A stretch of 7,847 nucleotides of DNA from Lachnospiraceae bacterium (lineage in GTDB: Bacteria; Bacillota; Clostridia; Lachnospirales; Lachnospiraceae), in the NCBI GenBank assembly GCA_017477005.1, contig JAFUXY010000367.1:1-7847 (forward strand), in the 5' to 3' direction. The notes below the pieces were generated by a model. That model saw nothing but the letters and a program-made list of their open reading frames with translations. It was not told the origin of the DNA and made no database searches. A program made the position numbers and the translations under genes. Below, one piece after another: positions 7,011 to 7,847 of this stretch. Within the stretch, counting starts at the first letter, position 1. Each line of letters begins with the position of its first letter.

Positions 7011-7835
7011 ATGAGAACTACTATGACACTACAGGATTTGAAGAATAGCATTTTGCAGCTTGCCATACAAGGCAAGCTTGTGGAACAGTGCGCCAATAAA
7101 GGTACAACGGAAGAACTGTATCAGGAAATTTGTGCCGAGAAGCAGAAGCTTATCAAAGAGGGGAAAATAAAGAAAGAAAAGAAACTGCCGGAGATTACGG
7201 AAGATGAGATTCCGTTTGAGATTCCGGAGAGTTGGAAGTGGGTGAGGTTAGGCGAAATAGTTTCAGTGTGTGGTAGAAAAAGAATTCCCGTGGGACAAAA
7301 GTTACAAAGTGAACCTACATCGCATAAATATATTCGTGTCACAGATATGAAAAATGGCACGGTTTTAGATACTGATACAAAATATATATCAGATGAAATA
7401 TATGAGCAAATTAAAAAATATACTATAACATCAGCAGATTTATATATTACCGCGGCAGGAACCATAGGAAGTGTAGGATCAATACCAAAATCATTCGATG
7501 GTGCAAACTTGACAGAAAATGCAGACAAGCTTGTAACATACTCTGTTAATAATGAGTATTTATATAATTGCCTTACAAGTCCACTTGTCCAAGAACAAAT
7601 AAAATCCATCACAACAAAAGTTGGACAACCAAAACTTGCGATAATAAGAATACAAAAACTATTAGTTCCCCTCCCCTCTCTCGCCGAGCAGAAGCGTATC
7701 GTCGCCAAGATAGAAGAACTCTTGCCATATTGTAAACGATTAGAATCCATAACTCAACAACCACCGGCTCAAAGCCGGTGGGTTGTATGGACTAAAGTCC
7801 AGAATAAGCAACTGAAAGTTGCGTCTTCCGGCTAA
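7011..7835 (+). CDS. hsdS: Type I restriction specificity subunit (HsdS), N-terminal half only
   Basis: HsdS provides DNA sequence recognition for both methylation and restriction. Visible are the conserved start TLQDLKNSILQLAIQGKLV, a charged helix (EEIPF region preceded by KEGKIKKEKK), IPESWKWVRLGEI that opens the first target-recognition domain, an AT-rich variable domain (about 7255-7660), and PLPSLAEQKRIVAKIEELL, the conserved helical spacer. Full HsdS proteins of 400 or more residues then have a second recognition domain. Here the family match stops near 7750 (RLESIT), and the remaining codons are read from a hairpin series, ending by chance at TAA 7833-7835. The ATG at 7011 is chosen because it overlaps a TGA (ATGA) and lies 14 bases after GGGGAG (6991-6996). 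The ATG at 7023 is a good alternative, and 6975 gives an unfamiliar extension. A half-length HsdS can in principle dimerise, but its partner subunits are broken here. Confidence 0.85.
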   Translation: MRTTMTLQDLKNSILQLAIQGKLVEQCANKGTTEELYQEICAEKQKLIKEGKIKKEKKLPEITEDEIPFEIPESWKWVRLGEIVSVCGRKRIPVGQKLQSEPTSHKYIRVTDMKNGTVLDTDTKYISDEIYEQIKKYTITSADLYITAAGTIGSVGSIPKSFDGANLTENADKLVTYSVNNEYLYNCLTSPLVQEQIKSITTKVGQPKLAIIRIQKLLVPLPSLAEQKRIVAKIEELLPYCKRLESITQQPPAQSRWVVWTKVQNKQLKVASSG

Positions 7836-7847
7836 AGCCAGTTGCCA
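7755..7847 (+). mobile_element. Hairpin series resembling the end or guide RNA of an IS200/IS605-related element (partial)
   Basis: Four hairpins follow one another. 7757-7786 has 13 paired bases with one bulged G, centred on CCGGCT-CAA-AGCCGG. 7788-7801 is TGGAC-TAAA-GTCCA. 7808-7822 is GCAACT-GAA-AGTTGC. 7830-7839 is GGC-TAAA-GCC. All share the apex CT(N)AAAG on the plus strand. AGTTGC at 7840-7845 can also pair with the 7808 arm, so alternative folds exist. The series begins exactly where hsdS homology ends and reaches the right edge. Serial subterminal hairpins of this sort are typical of IS200/IS605-type ends and of the RNAs beside TnpB and IscB genes (HEARO). No transposase or nuclease gene lies in the window, so the class is inference. 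Confidence 0.55.

Noticed and set aside
7755..7847. CRISPR array at the right edge
   Set aside because: The hairpin stems differ in sequence and spacing. Only the short apex is shared, so there are no repeat-spacer units.

Overview
The window looks like chromosomal DNA of a Gram-positive anaerobe of the Clostridia class, possibly Lachnospiraceae or a relative. The evidence is a type III glutamine synthetase paired with a clostridial-type AsnB, strong AAGGAGG-like ribosome binding sites, a TTGACA-N17-TAATAT promoter, and a fragment of the AAA-ATPase-like family that is abundant in gut Firmicutes. This assignment is inferred from remembered family features, not from a search.

Left third (1-2695, minus strand): an amino-acid amidation operon. 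asnB (glutamine-dependent asparagine synthetase, intact) is followed 30 bp later by a type III glutamine synthetase, glnN, which runs off the left edge. Glutamine made by the second enzyme is the amide donor of the first. The operon has a near-perfect promoter. Directly behind it lies a 13-bp hairpin with a U-tract, then a second hairpin, then the Shine-Dalgarno. The layout suggests transcription attenuation early in the leader.

Middle (2676-3372): a C-terminally truncated AAA-ATPase-like gene on the minus strand. Its last codons contain the -35 box of the asnB promoter. A divergent intergenic region separates it from the next locus.

Right part (3373-7847, plus strand): a type I restriction-modification locus in the order hsdR, hsdM, small unknown gene, hsdS. 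It is heavily decayed. hsdR has two internal deletions and two single-base frameshifts. hsdM has lost most of its N-terminal domain and carries an in-frame amber codon. The small gene appears frameshifted near its end. hsdS stops after its first half, where a series of short hairpins with a shared CT(N)AAAG apex begins at about 7755 and continues past the right edge. This hairpin series resembles the structured ends or guide-type RNAs of IS200/IS605-related elements (TnpB or IscB/HEARO). It is the most interesting lead, but the decisive downstream sequence lies outside the window.

The two metabolic genes are open and well conserved while every restriction-modification gene is damaged. Restriction is therefore very probably lost here, unless the indels are assembly errors.
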